From assembly GCF_014486675.1 (NCBI RefSeq), contig NZ_JACTAC010000025.1, positions 1 to 40,564 of the forward strand: DNA of 40,564 bases. The letters are read 5' to 3'. Each line of letters starts with the position of its first letter. Position 1 is the first letter of the stretch. Below the pieces are notes generated by a model. That model was given only the letters and a program-made list of their open reading frames with translations, was not told where the DNA came from and did not search any database. Positions 31,784 through 40,564 of the stretch are shown here, one piece after another. This DNA is from Flavobacterium macrobrachii. GTDB lineage: Bacteria; Bacteroidota; Bacteroidia; Flavobacteriales; Flavobacteriaceae. The position numbers and the translations under genes are program-made.

Positions 31784-33745
31784 CTATTTCTTTATTAATT
31801 TTTGAGATTGGATTTCTCCATTCTCTGAAACTACATTGATAATGTATATTCCGTTTGCAAATCTTGTAACATCAAACTGATGTTTATCGGTAACATTAAT
31901 TGAACTTTCTTGAACTATTTTACCATCAATGGTAGTTATTTGATAATGTTTAAAAGTATTGTCTTTCATAATTATTTCAAATATTCCCGTTGAAGGATTA
32001 GGTACAATTTTAAATCCTGAACCTAGTCTAATCAAATTAATTTCTTCCTCTTTTGGTTCTGGTTTAGTATTGTTAGGATTTTGATACCTGTAAACATAAT
32101 TATTTGAACAACCTTCAATATAAGCTGCAAACTGTGAACCAGAGACTGCTTCAAAGCCTGGATTTAACTCTACAAAATTTCCCGAGTGATAAATCACTCC
32201 ATCTTGAAAGTCATTATTTCCAACTTCTACAATATTTGTTGCTCTAATCCAATCAGAACGCTCTTTTTGAGTTTCGATATTAGCATCTAAATTACTAACA
32301 TTATCTACAGGAGAAGTTAAAGTTAAAGTTGGTTTACAACAATCGACAAAAGTTACATCTGGTCCAACATTAGCAGAATAATCTGTTATGTCATATACAA
32401 AATTACCAGCAGGACAAACCACATTAAAAGTGGCATCAACTTGAAATTCATAATCTCCAAATGGATCTACTCCAAATTGACTTGGCAAAACTGTAAAGCA
32501 AAATGTATTTGCTGTTAACAGAGTGGGAGAATTTATTGTACCAATAATTTCATCATTTTGTAAAATATATAAAACCAAAGTGCTTAATGTTGCATTAACA
32601 GGCGATTGATAAGTACCGCAAACACTCATTGGAGTTTCATCAGACAAATCAGGACAAACAATATTTGTTGGTTCAAGACTTAAAGCACCCAATTGAGGAA
32701 CGGCACAAGTCAAACCACAAATATTATCTATATAAACCGTTCCAAAGTGTCTTGAAGGTTGACAATCGCTAATTGTAAATTCAATTCTTCCTGGTTGATT
32801 TAAAATACTTTCAACATTAAGTCTAGCACAAATCCAACCTGTATATAGCATTCTCCTTTCAGAATTTATATATATGATATTGAAAAGACAGTTATCAGGA
32901 TTTGCAATTATACATATTTCATCAACAATATTATCAAATTGGTCATAAACTCTAGCTCTAAAAAAAGGTTGAATTTCTTGTCCATGTTCAGGTTTATTAT
33001 CCATAATCAGAGAAAAATTAAAATCAATTGTTGACTGATTTATAGTTGTAAAATTTCTTGATAACGTAGTTAAATCTGATGAACCGTATCCTCCAGTATT
33101 GTTCAACTTTATACATCTAATACCGCCATTGGAGTTTAAAGTAGGTACATTAACCCCAAAACTTGCCAAAACTGGATCGTTCACTTGATATCCTGAAGCA
33201 GCACTATTAATTAAATTAACTCTTGAACCAAAGTTATTGGTTGATGCTGTCATCACGTTAGAAGCAGTTCGTTCAGTAACTGTGGAACAGGATTGAAAAA
33301 AATCTTCTCCAGATGCTGGTTGTGCATAATTATCAGACCAAAATGAATAACCTGCAACACCTGACTCAAAATCACCATTGACACAATCTTGTGCGATTGA
33401 CTGAGGCATCGCTTGAGCAGAATAATACTCTTTATAATCAGGATTTTGTTTGAAAAATAATTTCCTTAATTCATGTCTTTTAGCATTTATCAATGCGATT
33501 TCAAATTCTTCATCTGAAAACTCTTCTTCTTCCCTTAGATGTTCTTTTAACTCTTCGGTAATTTCTTTTGCAAGTTTATAATTTTTAAAATTACTGTTTA
33601 TAAACCGTTCAATTTCAATTTCTGTTTGCTGAGCTTTTAAAATTCTATTATTTTCATTTTCAATATACTCTTGGAGTTGAGCAAAAATTGAGTTAGAATT
33701 TAGGAAAACAATAATCAGCAATGCTGTTTTTACTATTTTCTTCAT
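31784..33745 (-). CDS. T9SS-secreted protein with 3-coathanger stack domain
   Basis: This 653-residue protein starts at the ATG at 33745; a TTG frame six codons longer overlaps the previous gene. Residues 1-23 are a signal peptide (SIFAQ). A charged helical stretch follows (about 24-105, rich in Glu/Lys), then beta-rich modules beginning CVNGDFESG, as in secreted carbohydrate-binding proteins. Residues about 492-545 show the 3-coathanger stack pattern (NFVELNPGFEAVSGSQFAAYIEGC). The last ~75 residues are a T9SS sorting domain (IVPNPSTGIFEI, GKIVQESSI, QKLIKK end). It starts 1 bp after the tail-fibre-like gene, so the two are cotranscribed and translationally coupled. Confidence 0.87.
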   Translation of the reverse strand: MKKIVKTALLIIVFLNSNSIFAQLQEYIENENNRILKAQQTEIEIERFINSNFKNYKLAKEITEELKEHLREEEEFSDEEFEIALINAKRHELRKLFFKQNPDYKEYYSAQAMPQSIAQDCVNGDFESGVAGYSFWSDNYAQPASGEDFFQSCSTVTERTASNVMTASTNNFGSRVNLINSAASGYQVNDPVLASFGVNVPTLNSNGGIRCIKLNNTGGYGSSDLTTLSRNFTTINQSTIDFNFSLIMDNKPEHGQEIQPFFRARVYDQFDNIVDEICIIANPDNCLFNIIYINSERRMLYTGWICARLNVESILNQPGRIEFTISDCQPSRHFGTVYIDNICGLTCAVPQLGALSLEPTNIVCPDLSDETPMSVCGTYQSPVNATLSTLVLYILQNDEIIGTINSPTLLTANTFCFTVLPSQFGVDPFGDYEFQVDATFNVVCPAGNFVYDITDYSANVGPDVTFVDCCKPTLTLTSPVDNVSNLDANIETQKERSDWIRATNIVEVGNNDFQDGVIYHSGNFVELNPGFEAVSGSQFAAYIEGCSNNYVYRYQNPNNTKPEPKEEEINLIRLGSGFKIVPNPSTGIFEIIMKDNTFKHYQITTIDGKIVQESSINVTDKHQFDVTRFANGIYIINVVSENGEIQSQKLIKK

Positions 33746-33746
33746 A

Positions 33747-35987
33747 TTACTTTGTTTTTTCAATTAATGCATTTACTTGTTTTTTAAGCAATTCCAATTC
33801 TGAATTATACTTTTGAATAACTAGATTTTGTTCATTTATTTTCTTTTCCTGCTCAATAACATACAACGTCAACTCTTCAATTTTTTCCATATGTTTAGCT
33901 TGCATTTGAGCTACATCTAAACCATCTTCCATTAATTCTTTTGCTGATTTAATTCCTGGTAAATGTTTATTTGAGTTTATAAATTTTTCTACATCTTTTA
34001 ATGGCATTAATTCATAATTATCGGCAAAAACGTAATCAGCCCAATTAGCTGTACTTCTCAAAGCTACTTTAACTTTTTCAGTTAAAATACCACCTTCAAC
34101 ATAAAGTTTATAATCGCCTGTATTTGTTGGATAAGTAGCAGAATCTCCAATATATATATTTCCATTTGTTGTACTATTTGCTGAATTGAACCATATATTA
34201 CTATTATTCATATCAACGATACGATTATTATTTACAGTAGTAGCTTGATTTATCACACCATTGTTAGCATATATACTTGTATCTGTTATTGTTGTATTTA
34301 TTTGAAAAGGATTTGAAACTGTTCCATTCCCAGAAATTGTTGTATTTGTTCCATTTGCAAAATTTAAAGTTGGAATAGTCACGGAATTTCCATTAGAAAT
34401 TGAAAGTATATTTCCATTCAATGTCAATGATTGAGCATCTGTATCTGTGTAAATAGGAAGCATTACTGAATTTCCATTTGAAATTGACAATGTGTTACCT
34501 GTCAATGACAAAGATTGTTCATCAGTGTTTGTATCAACAAAAGTTGGAAGAACAACTGAATTACCATTAGAGATTGATAATGTGTTATCTGTTAATGACA
34601 ACGATTGTTGATCGGTATTTGTATCAACATAAGTTGGAAGAACAACAGAATTACCATTTGAAATTGATAATGTATTACCTATTAATGACAATGATTGTTG
34701 ATCAGTATCAACTAATGTTGGCAATGTTATTGAACCTCCATTATTTGACAATGATATAGTATTTCCAGAAATAGAAATGGTTTGTAATTCATTAGTTGTA
34801 CTAGCATCCAATTCAGAAAAATCAAATTCTGGCAAATTAACAGGTACGCTAGACACTCCATTAATTGTTGTAATTAACTGATTAAAAGGTGTAATTGTAT
34901 TTGAAATAGAATTAACTATAGGTGCTGTAGAAATTAATGATGCTACATTACTTGTCATTGTATTTCCAGCCGAAGTTAAAAGATTTGATGAAACATTTGA
35001 TGGTGCTACTTTTTGAAAAATGACATCTCCAAATTGATTAACAGTTAAAAATTTATCTGTTGATTGAGTTTGAATTGGTACTGAATTACTTGTTAGATTT
35101 GTAAATCTCAAACCTGAAAAACCATCTGTTCCGTGAGTAATCTCTATTTTATTTTTTGGACTAGAGTTTCCAATACCTACTCTACCTTCTACTAATAAAC
35201 CATTTGTTGGAGCAAGATAACCATCAAAATCTGAAAAACTAGGTGTAAAACCTCTACCAATTACAACACCTCCACCAATATCTAATCTATTTCTTGGTAT
35301 AATATTGTTACCCAAGCCGATTCCTATATTTCCACCTCTACTCATCAACATCTTTTGATTTCCGTGCCCATCAGCAATAATTACAGTTTTTTCAAGATTA
35401 TTTCCTGCTAATTTATTTGTTGTTGCCGAATTATTCAATCTAACATTTCCTAGTAGTAAATTATAATTTCCATTATATAAATTAACTGCTGTTTCATTTC
35501 CAATAAAAATGTTAGAATTACCAGTTACTAGATGTCTTGGCGTTATTTGACCTATAGCAATATTATCATTTCCTGTTGATGTAGTAAGCGCACCATAACC
35601 AAGTGCAGTATTCCCAATACCAGCTATATTACTACCTAAAGACCTATGACCAATAGCAATATTTCTTGATCCTGTTGTATTATTCTCTAATGCACGAGTT
35701 CCATATGCGCTATTTAAACTTCCAGTTGTATTTTTTTGAAGAGCATTATTCCCAAATGCACAATTATAACCTCCAGAAGAATTTATTAATGTTTCAAAAC
35801 CAAAAGCATTATTACTATGACTTGTGTAATTTAATAGAGAATTTATTCCAAATCCAGTATTATAATTTCCCGTATTGTTAGTCCCGGAGTTACCACCAAA
35901 AAAAGTATTAATCGTTTGAGAATAGGAAGCTAAATTCGTTCCTAAAAAAATCAAAGCGGTAAGCAAATAGTAGTTTTTTATCTTCAT
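33747..35987 (-). CDS. Secreted tail-fibre/adhesin-like protein with YadA-type head repeats and S74-like C-terminus
   Basis: This 746-residue protein has a signal peptide (1-23, ASYSQ). Residues about 27-165 repeat a roughly 16-residue unit with cores such as NNALQKNTTG and NIAIGHRSLG, like trimeric autotransporter (YadA-type) head repeats. Residues about 416-540 hold 4-5 copies of a 28-30-residue unit (TLSISNGNSVVLP). Near 626-665 the Bacteroidota tail-fibre end domain appears (NWADYVFADNYELMPL, NKHLPGIKSA). A coiled coil (about 696-742) ends the protein. There is no T9SS sorting domain. A trimeric surface fibre is a reasonable inference. The C-terminal part is usually described as peptidase S74/intramolecular chaperone-like; the catalytic residues were not identified. 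Confidence 0.85.
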   Translation of the reverse strand: MKIKNYYLLTALIFLGTNLASYSQTINTFFGGNSGTNNTGNYNTGFGINSLLNYTSHSNNAFGFETLINSSGGYNCAFGNNALQKNTTGSLNSAYGTRALENNTTGSRNIAIGHRSLGSNIAGIGNTALGYGALTTSTGNDNIAIGQITPRHLVTGNSNIFIGNETAVNLYNGNYNLLLGNVRLNNSATTNKLAGNNLEKTVIIADGHGNQKMLMSRGGNIGIGLGNNIIPRNRLDIGGGVVIGRGFTPSFSDFDGYLAPTNGLLVEGRVGIGNSSPKNKIEITHGTDGFSGLRFTNLTSNSVPIQTQSTDKFLTVNQFGDVIFQKVAPSNVSSNLLTSAGNTMTSNVASLISTAPIVNSISNTITPFNQLITTINGVSSVPVNLPEFDFSELDASTTNELQTISISGNTISLSNNGGSITLPTLVDTDQQSLSLIGNTLSISNGNSVVLPTYVDTNTDQQSLSLTDNTLSISNGNSVVLPTFVDTNTDEQSLSLTGNTLSISNGNSVMLPIYTDTDAQSLTLNGNILSISNGNSVTIPTLNFANGTNTTISGNGTVSNPFQINTTITDTSIYANNGVINQATTVNNNRIVDMNNSNIWFNSANSTTNGNIYIGDSATYPTNTGDYKLYVEGGILTEKVKVALRSTANWADYVFADNYELMPLKDVEKFINSNKHLPGIKSAKELMEDGLDVAQMQAKHMEKIEELTLYVIEQEKKINEQNLVIQKYNSELELLKKQVNALIEKTK
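34371..34740 (-). repeat. Tandem 84-90-bp coding repeats in the tail-fibre-like gene
   Basis: Copies begin near 34371, 34457, 34547, 34637 and a partial one at 34721. The plus-strand core is ACTGAATTACCATT with a following GATTGTTGATC block. The 90-bp and 84-bp units are in frame (30 and 28 residues), so copy-number change alters fibre length without frameshift. Confidence 0.82.
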
Positions 35988-36331
35988 AACTGTTCAATTT
36001 GAGGGTTATTATTCTATTTTAGCATGATAAATATCTTAATTAGAGTATCTTATAAACTAAAATGATTTTTTGAACAGTAAGCTAAAAGCAAATACTATCA
36101 AACAATTTAATCATTTTGAAGTTTAATTAAATTATTTGATTATTAGTTGTTGTTTTTTGACATCTCAAATATATTCTTAAAAAGCACAAAAAAACCACAA
36201 AAAGCAAAATTATTCGATTAAATACATATTTTTACAAATAGATAATTTATTTTTCTTACAAAATAAAAACAAACAATAAAAAAAACTCGTTGCTAAAACA
36301 ACGAGTCTTTTACATCAATATTTTTTTGAAT
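35988..36331. other. Intergenic region upstream of the tail-fibre-like gene
   Basis: This 344-bp, very AT-rich stretch has no credible ORF or RNA gene. It holds the gltA terminator at 36277-36309 and two minus-strand -7-like boxes: TATATTTG at 36166-36173 (no good -33) and TAATTTTG at 36205-36212 with a TTG 22 bp upstream at 36235-36237. Either would give an unusually long leader (about 170-210 nt) for the adhesin gene. Confidence 0.5.
36277..36309. terminator. Terminator of gltA
   Basis: Stem ACTCGTTG/CAACGAGT (36285-36292 and 36299-36306) has a six-base loop and an A run at its low-coordinate side, 23 bp past the gltA stop on the minus strand. Confidence 0.88.
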
Positions 36332-37615
36332 TTATCTTAAATCAATAGATTTAAATTCTCTCAAAGGATAACCTGTATAAACTTGTCTTGGTCTTCCAAT
36401 TGGTTCTTTGTTTACACGCATTTCTTTCCATTGTGCAATCCAACCTGGTAAACGACCAATAGCAAACATAACGGTAAACATATCCGTAGGAATTCCTAAT
36501 GCACGGTAAATAATCCCTGAATAGAAATCTACATTTGGATATAATTTTCTAGATACGAAGTAATCATCAACTAGTGCTGCTTCTTCTAGTTGTTTTGCAA
36601 TATTCAAGATTGGATCATTAACACCTAAAGTTGCCAAAACTTCGTCGGCTGCTTTTTTGATAATTCTTGCTCTTGGGTCAAAGTTTTTGTAAACACGGTG
36701 TCCAAATCCCATTAAACGGAATGGATCGTCTTTGTCTTTGGCTTTTGCCATATATTTTGCAGCATCGCCACCATCTTTTTGGATAGCTTCTAGCATTTCA
36801 AGAACAGCTTGGTTTGCACCACCATGCAATGGTCCCCAAAGTGCAGAAACTCCGGCAGAAATGGATGCAAATAATCCTGCATGTGATGAACCTACAATTC
36901 TAACAGTTGATGTTGAACAGTTTTGCTCATGATCAGCATGAAGAATAAATAATTTGTCTAAAGCGTCAATTACAACAGGATTTGCTTTGTATGGTCCAGT
37001 TGGTAATTCAAACATTAGGTGCATGAAGTTTTCAACATATCCTTTTGTATTATCATAATAATTTAAAGGATAGCCCATCATTTTTCGGTAGGTCCAAGTT
37101 GCAATTACAAGGAATTTCCCCATTGTTTTACAAACAGCTTCATACATTTCTTTTTCGTTTTCAACATTAACTACTTTTGGGTTAAAAGCGGTTAAAGCTG
37201 AAGTCAACGAAGATAAAACACCCATTGGATGCGCTGTTTTTGGAAAACCATCAATGATGTTTTTCATTTCTTCGTTTACTAAAGTGTATTTACGAATGTC
37301 GTTTTCAAATTGCTCTAATTGAGCTTTGGTTGGTAATTCTCCAAAAATAACAAGGTAGGCTGTTTCTAAAAATCCAGCTTTTTCGGCTAAATCTTCGATA
37401 GCATAACCTCTGTAACGAAGAATTCCTTCTTCACCATCAAGAAAAGTGATGTCGCTTGTACATGAACCTGAGTTTTTATAACCTGGATCAAGAGTAATTG
37501 CACCAGTTAGTGCGCGTAATTTTTCAATGTCGATAGCAGGTTCATTTTCGCTTCCAACAATTACTGGAAATTCATATTTTTTGCCATCAAATTCTAATAT
37601 AGCAGTTTTTGACAT
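36332..37615 (-). CDS. gltA: Citrate synthase
   Basis: This 427-residue enzyme condenses acetyl-CoA and oxaloacetate to citrate in the TCA cycle. It has the length and layout of the hexameric type II enzyme: an N-terminal beta-rich domain (LDPGYKNSGSCTSDITFLDG), active-site regions HADHEQNCSTSTVR and GPLHGGANQAV, MGFGHRVYKNFDPRA, the Asp-containing VDFYSGIIYRALG and C-terminal RPRQVYTGY. It is monocistronic, with its own terminator. A TATTTTTG box lies upstream at 37659-37666, without a clear -33 element. Confidence 0.97.
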   Translation of the reverse strand: MSKTAILEFDGKKYEFPVIVGSENEPAIDIEKLRALTGAITLDPGYKNSGSCTSDITFLDGEEGILRYRGYAIEDLAEKAGFLETAYLVIFGELPTKAQLEQFENDIRKYTLVNEEMKNIIDGFPKTAHPMGVLSSLTSALTAFNPKVVNVENEKEMYEAVCKTMGKFLVIATWTYRKMMGYPLNYYDNTKGYVENFMHLMFELPTGPYKANPVVIDALDKLFILHADHEQNCSTSTVRIVGSSHAGLFASISAGVSALWGPLHGGANQAVLEMLEAIQKDGGDAAKYMAKAKDKDDPFRLMGFGHRVYKNFDPRARIIKKAADEVLATLGVNDPILNIAKQLEEAALVDDYFVSRKLYPNVDFYSGIIYRALGIPTDMFTVMFAIGRLPGWIAQWKEMRVNKEPIGRPRQVYTGYPLREFKSIDLR

Positions 37616-37658
37616 GAGATAAAATGGGAATTAAATCTTATTAAAATTAATAATTTAA

Positions 37659-37666
37659 CAAAAATA
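37659..37666 (-). promoter_or_regulatory. Candidate -7 box of gltA
   Basis: TATTTTTG on the minus strand matches TAnnTTTG and predicts a leader of roughly 35-40 nt. No TTG at proper spacing was found. About 35 bp further upstream (37701-37711) lies AACGTTTTCGT, the half shared with the palindrome at 12162-12177. Confidence 0.3.
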
Positions 37667-37750
37667 GGGAATTCAAAATGAAATAAAAAAGATTTAAGAC
37701 AACGTTTTCGTTAATTATTTGATAAAATTTGCAAAAATGATATATAAATA

Positions 37751-37777
37751 AAAAAGACACAATTGCTTGCGTCTTTT
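37751..37777. terminator. Terminator of the LRR T9SS gene
   Basis: Stem AAAAGAC/GTCTTTT has a 12-base loop and lies about 20 bp past the minus-strand stop at 37797, with an A run on the low-coordinate side. Confidence 0.65.
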
Positions 37778-37796
37778 CCTAATTTTAATACACCAC

Positions 37797-40217
37797 TTAC
37801 TTCTTAATTAACTTTTCAACTTTAATTCCTGCTTCCGAAATCACTTTGATAAAATACAATCCTTTGGCTTTTGGGGTTAAGTCTAAAGTTGCATTTGTAT
37901 CATTTAATAAAGTTGTTTGTAATAATCTTCCTTGAACATCAAATAATTGTATCGATTTGATATTGAAATCGCCACTAATATTGACTAATGAGTTTGTTGG
38001 GTTTGGATATATTTTTACACTTTTGTCAATTTCAAAATCAGGATTGCTTAACGTTTGGAATACTGTCACTGCGTCATTAGTTATTATTGGAAAATTGTAG
38101 TCAAAGTAAATATTGGCTTTATTTTTTACCAAAGCACCTGTTTGTAAACTTGGTTTAGTTTTTACTTTTAGTAACACATTTCCGTGACCACCAGTTTCTA
38201 GATAAATTTCTTGGAAGATAAACTCAATTATGTTTCCTCTAATTCTAGCATCAACTCCATGAGAAGCATTTAATAATTGTAACGAGCTAATATCAAATTC
38301 ATCAGGATTGATTTCGGTTTTTACTACAATGTTTTCAGCAGAAGCTGTTCCTGTGTTTTCAAAACGAATATTATAATGCAGATATTCACCTATTTCGGTT
38401 GGTGAAACGACATCGCCTTCAAGACATGTAATATCGTTTGGATCATAAGAACCTACAACAACTTGATTCAAAACAAAGGTATTATCAGAGGTGTTTTCGT
38501 CGCCAGCTTGAGGCATAATTGAGGTAGTAAACACCAAAACATCGTCATTATTAACTGGATTTGTATCAGTTGGTGCATTGATGTTTAGTGTGAATACAAT
38601 TTCTCTACTTTCAAACGGTTGTAGGTTGGCATAATCCCAAGAAATTCCTCCAACAACCATTTGGCTTGGTGCTAGTGATGCTGAAACATATTCCATAAGG
38701 TTTTGATTGTAGAAAAAGTTGATGCCATATTGTTGCGATAAAGTTTGATTTCCTTTGTTCTTATATACAATTTTATAGATTGCATCAAATCCTGGTCGCG
38801 CTGGAACAGTTGGAGTAATGATAATTTCTAAATCTGGATGAATGCCGTTTGGAGTAATACAAAAGTTTTGTACTGTTTCATTATTATTAACATCAGGAAA
38901 ACTTAAAGACGCCAAAACTGGTGAAACAGTAAACCAACTTGGGTTTTCAGTAGAGACAGATAATTCTTGATTTAATGATTGGGAGTAAAATGTATAACCA
39001 CCGTTTACTTTGCTAAATGCAGCGCCTTGAACTGTTCCGTCAGTAATATTTACTCTAACATTTTGAGAACCAAAATCGTTTGCATCACAACCGTTATTAT
39101 CTGCATCAAATTGAATTTGTCCAACTATAGTGTTGTAATCTCCGCCTGGCGTAAAGTTGCAATAAGAGTTGACTTGAGTTGTTGTGTTATTTTGTGTTGC
39201 TAACTCTTGATTAATATAAACGATGTTATTTTCATCAGCACATATAAAATTTAAGTTTGGATTAGTTTGCAAATACACTCCATTGCCGCCATTTGCAGGA
39301 TTAAATTCACGTCCGTTTTTAATGTTTACATAATTTAAAGAATAATTATTATACGCATAAAAACGATTTAAAAAAGGTAAATTGGAAGCGTCAATTTGAA
39401 TTAAATTAGTATTCGTTAATCGTAATGATTGTAGTGAAACTAATGGATTTAAGTTTATAGAATTTTGAATACCACCAGTTATAAACAAACCACGCAAGTT
39501 TACTAAATTATTAATTGCAACACTGTTTAATCCCGGATTACCATATTCTAACTCTGCTAGATTTGTTAAAAAATTGACATTTAAGGTATTCAATAAATTA
39601 TCACTACATCTCAAAACAACAAGATTTGGAGTAGGACTTAAATTCAAACTAGTTATAAGATTTTTTCCACATTCAAGTCCTAAAAGATTTGTTAATCCAT
39701 TTAAATTTAATGCACTTAGCTGATTATTATAGCAACTCAAACTTTTAAGATTGGTTAAACCCGTTAGATTTAAAACACTTATTTGGTTGTAATCACAATA
39801 GATATATTCTAAATTGGTTAATCCGATAATGTTCAATGTAGAAATATGATTATTTAAACAATTTATTGTTTTCAAACTTGTCAATCCAGTTAAATCTAGC
39901 GTAATAAGATTGTTGTTTGTACAATCAAATAATTCTAAATTAATGAAAGAACTGATACCTGTTAAATCTGATATTTGTTCAGCTATTGGAGTGAAATTTG
40001 GAAATGAAATATTCAGATTTAAAACCGCTTCGGCTTCGCTAACTTGTATTTCCCCATCATTATTCGAATCAACATCGGTATCGCCATAACCATCACCATC
40101 AGTATCTATACAAAGTGTATTCACTAATTTATTCTTAAAATTCGCATCGGGAATGGCTACAATCTGCGCGTTGGCAAAACCTGTGATTAGTATTAAAATG
40201 TAAAGTGAGTTTTTCAT
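37797..40217 (-). CDS. Leucine-rich-repeat T9SS-secreted protein with DUF7619-like domain
   Basis: This 806-residue protein has a signal peptide (1-18, FANAQ). A calcium-binding-like Asp-rich stretch follows near 36-56 (DTDGDGYGDTDVDSNNDGEI). Residues about 76-325 hold leucine-rich repeats of about 21 residues (LTGLTNLKSLSCYNNQLSAL). After beta-sandwich modules, residues about 593-720 match the conserved Bacteroidota domain beginning SYDPNDITC and containing YLHYNIRFENTGTASAENI and KANIYFDYNFPI (DUF7619 in recent naming). The last ~70 residues are a T9SS sorting domain (IYPNPTNSLVNI, LFDVQGRLLQTT, EKLIKK end). The LRR block resembles the one in the 1779-residue protein. It is probably a surface protein-binding or adhesion factor. 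Confidence 0.9.
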   Translation of the reverse strand: MKNSLYILILITGFANAQIVAIPDANFKNKLVNTLCIDTDGDGYGDTDVDSNNDGEIQVSEAEAVLNLNISFPNFTPIAEQISDLTGISSFINLELFDCTNNNLITLDLTGLTSLKTINCLNNHISTLNIIGLTNLEYIYCDYNQISVLNLTGLTNLKSLSCYNNQLSALNLNGLTNLLGLECGKNLITSLNLSPTPNLVVLRCSDNLLNTLNVNFLTNLAELEYGNPGLNSVAINNLVNLRGLFITGGIQNSINLNPLVSLQSLRLTNTNLIQIDASNLPFLNRFYAYNNYSLNYVNIKNGREFNPANGGNGVYLQTNPNLNFICADENNIVYINQELATQNNTTTQVNSYCNFTPGGDYNTIVGQIQFDADNNGCDANDFGSQNVRVNITDGTVQGAAFSKVNGGYTFYSQSLNQELSVSTENPSWFTVSPVLASLSFPDVNNNETVQNFCITPNGIHPDLEIIITPTVPARPGFDAIYKIVYKNKGNQTLSQQYGINFFYNQNLMEYVSASLAPSQMVVGGISWDYANLQPFESREIVFTLNINAPTDTNPVNNDDVLVFTTSIMPQAGDENTSDNTFVLNQVVVGSYDPNDITCLEGDVVSPTEIGEYLHYNIRFENTGTASAENIVVKTEINPDEFDISSLQLLNASHGVDARIRGNIIEFIFQEIYLETGGHGNVLLKVKTKPSLQTGALVKNKANIYFDYNFPIITNDAVTVFQTLSNPDFEIDKSVKIYPNPTNSLVNISGDFNIKSIQLFDVQGRLLQTTLLNDTNATLDLTPKAKGLYFIKVISEAGIKVEKLIKK

Positions 40218-40333
40218 AATCTTTGTTTTTGGTTTTATTTTTCAGCTAATTTACAGTCCTTCTTTTTAGTGAAATATAGTAAATGAGTAAACGGTTGTTT
40301 ATATTTAGAATTTGCATTTTTTATTATTCTTTT

Positions 40334-40459
40334 TATTCCAAGTTCTCTTCAGAACTCAATTAGTTTCCTTTTTATCTAAACCAGTTGTCTTCTAAGCTAA
40401 ACTAGTTTCCTTTTTTGCTAAACTAGTTCTCTTCTTAAGAGAACTAATCATCTACATTG
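40334..40459. repeat. Noncoding 21-bp tandem repeat (five clear copies plus a degenerate sixth)
   Basis: Units begin at 40334, 40355, 40376, 40397, 40418 and 40439, each exactly 21 bp, with consensus CTAAACTAGTTTCCTTTTT plus two variable bases. Every frame on both strands is closed by stops within the array, so it is not coding. The fifth and sixth units also form a 10-bp hairpin (TAGTTCTCTT/AAGAGAACTA, 40424-40446). It lies between the LytTR gene end and the LRR gene promoter region. Confidence 0.75.
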
Positions 40460-40564
40460 TTTTCAAAATTTCTTGTAATCGGTCTTTTTTTCGTTGCGAA
40501 ATTGGCAAATTACTGTTGTCTGCCATAATCACATATCCGCCATCTTTTTTGATATAGGATTTTG
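40452..40564 (-). CDS. LytTR-type DNA-binding protein, C-terminal fragment (5' end beyond window)
   Basis: The last 36 residues are visible and end at the TAG at 40452-40454. The pattern KSYIKKDGGYVIMADNSNLP then ISQRKKDRLQEIL is that of the final strands of a LytTR DNA-binding domain in Bacteroidota response regulators. A receiver domain is expected upstream, outside the window. Its position upstream of the LRR T9SS gene might be meaningful, but the intervening tandem repeat and lack of coupling give no direct evidence. Confidence 0.72.
   Translation of the reverse strand, partial: KSYIKKDGGYVIMADNSNLPISQRKKDRLQEILKTM

Noticed and set aside
40424..40446. Hairpin as terminator of the LytTR gene
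   Set aside because: The 10-bp stem is not followed by a T tract on the minus strand and is explained by the 21-bp repeat.

Overview
The window looks like chromosome from a member of the Bacteroidota, most likely Flavobacteriaceae and close to Flavobacterium. The evidence is AT-rich DNA, A-rich leaders without strong Shine-Dalgarno sites, promoter-like TAnnTTTG boxes, many secreted proteins ending in type IX secretion (T9SS) C-terminal sorting domains, and a recR/sodium-solute symporter/CoA-binding protein neighbourhood. No rRNA, tRNA, CRISPR array, prophage or transposase was recognised.

Layout. (1) Positions 1-12021 hold three large T9SS cargo proteins on the minus strand. They share MopE-type metal-binding repeats, and two of them share a long C-terminal module. 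A plus-strand PAS-LuxR regulator (2806-3591) sits between the first and second. (2) Positions 12309-20292 are a minus-strand exopolysaccharide/capsule operon: wza-like lipoprotein, wzc-like tyrosine kinase, tviC-like epimerase, ugd, tviB-like dehydrogenase and rfbB. It has a good promoter at 20315-20343 and a hairpin terminator at 12247-12294. It carries export and nucleotide-sugar genes but no glycosyltransferase, flippase or polymerase. (3) Positions 20370-26002 hold recR, a divergent SSS symporter, a frameshifted CoA-binding gene, MarC, an NAD(P)-binding SDR/DUF2867 protein and a CpeT/CpcT-like lipoprotein. (4) Positions 26103-28434 hold two guanidino-group hydrolase-family genes (CtlX-like and arginine deiminase/DDAH-like). 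A small four-helix-bundle gene lies between them, bracketed by inverted heptamer arrays. (5) Positions 28532-35987 hold two tight gene sets. One is a deacetylase-like protein, a FemAB-like transferase and a small GNAT, with overlapping genes and a (GT)8 tract just inside the first. The other is a tail-fibre-like secreted protein and a T9SS cargo protein, 1 bp apart. (6) Positions 36332-40564 hold gltA, a leucine-rich-repeat T9SS protein and the C-terminal end of a LytTR-type regulator.

The most interesting material is outside the housekeeping genes. Degenerate 7-bp tandem arrays occur in inverted pairs at two loci, with a 21-bp array at a third. A compact hairpin element follows the symporter gene. 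A dinucleotide tract in the deacetylase-like gene could phase-vary a surface-modification operon. A 16-bp LacI-type palindrome lies upstream of a T9SS gene, and the CoA-binding gene has a single-base frameshift. All family assignments were made by reading the translations, without database searches.
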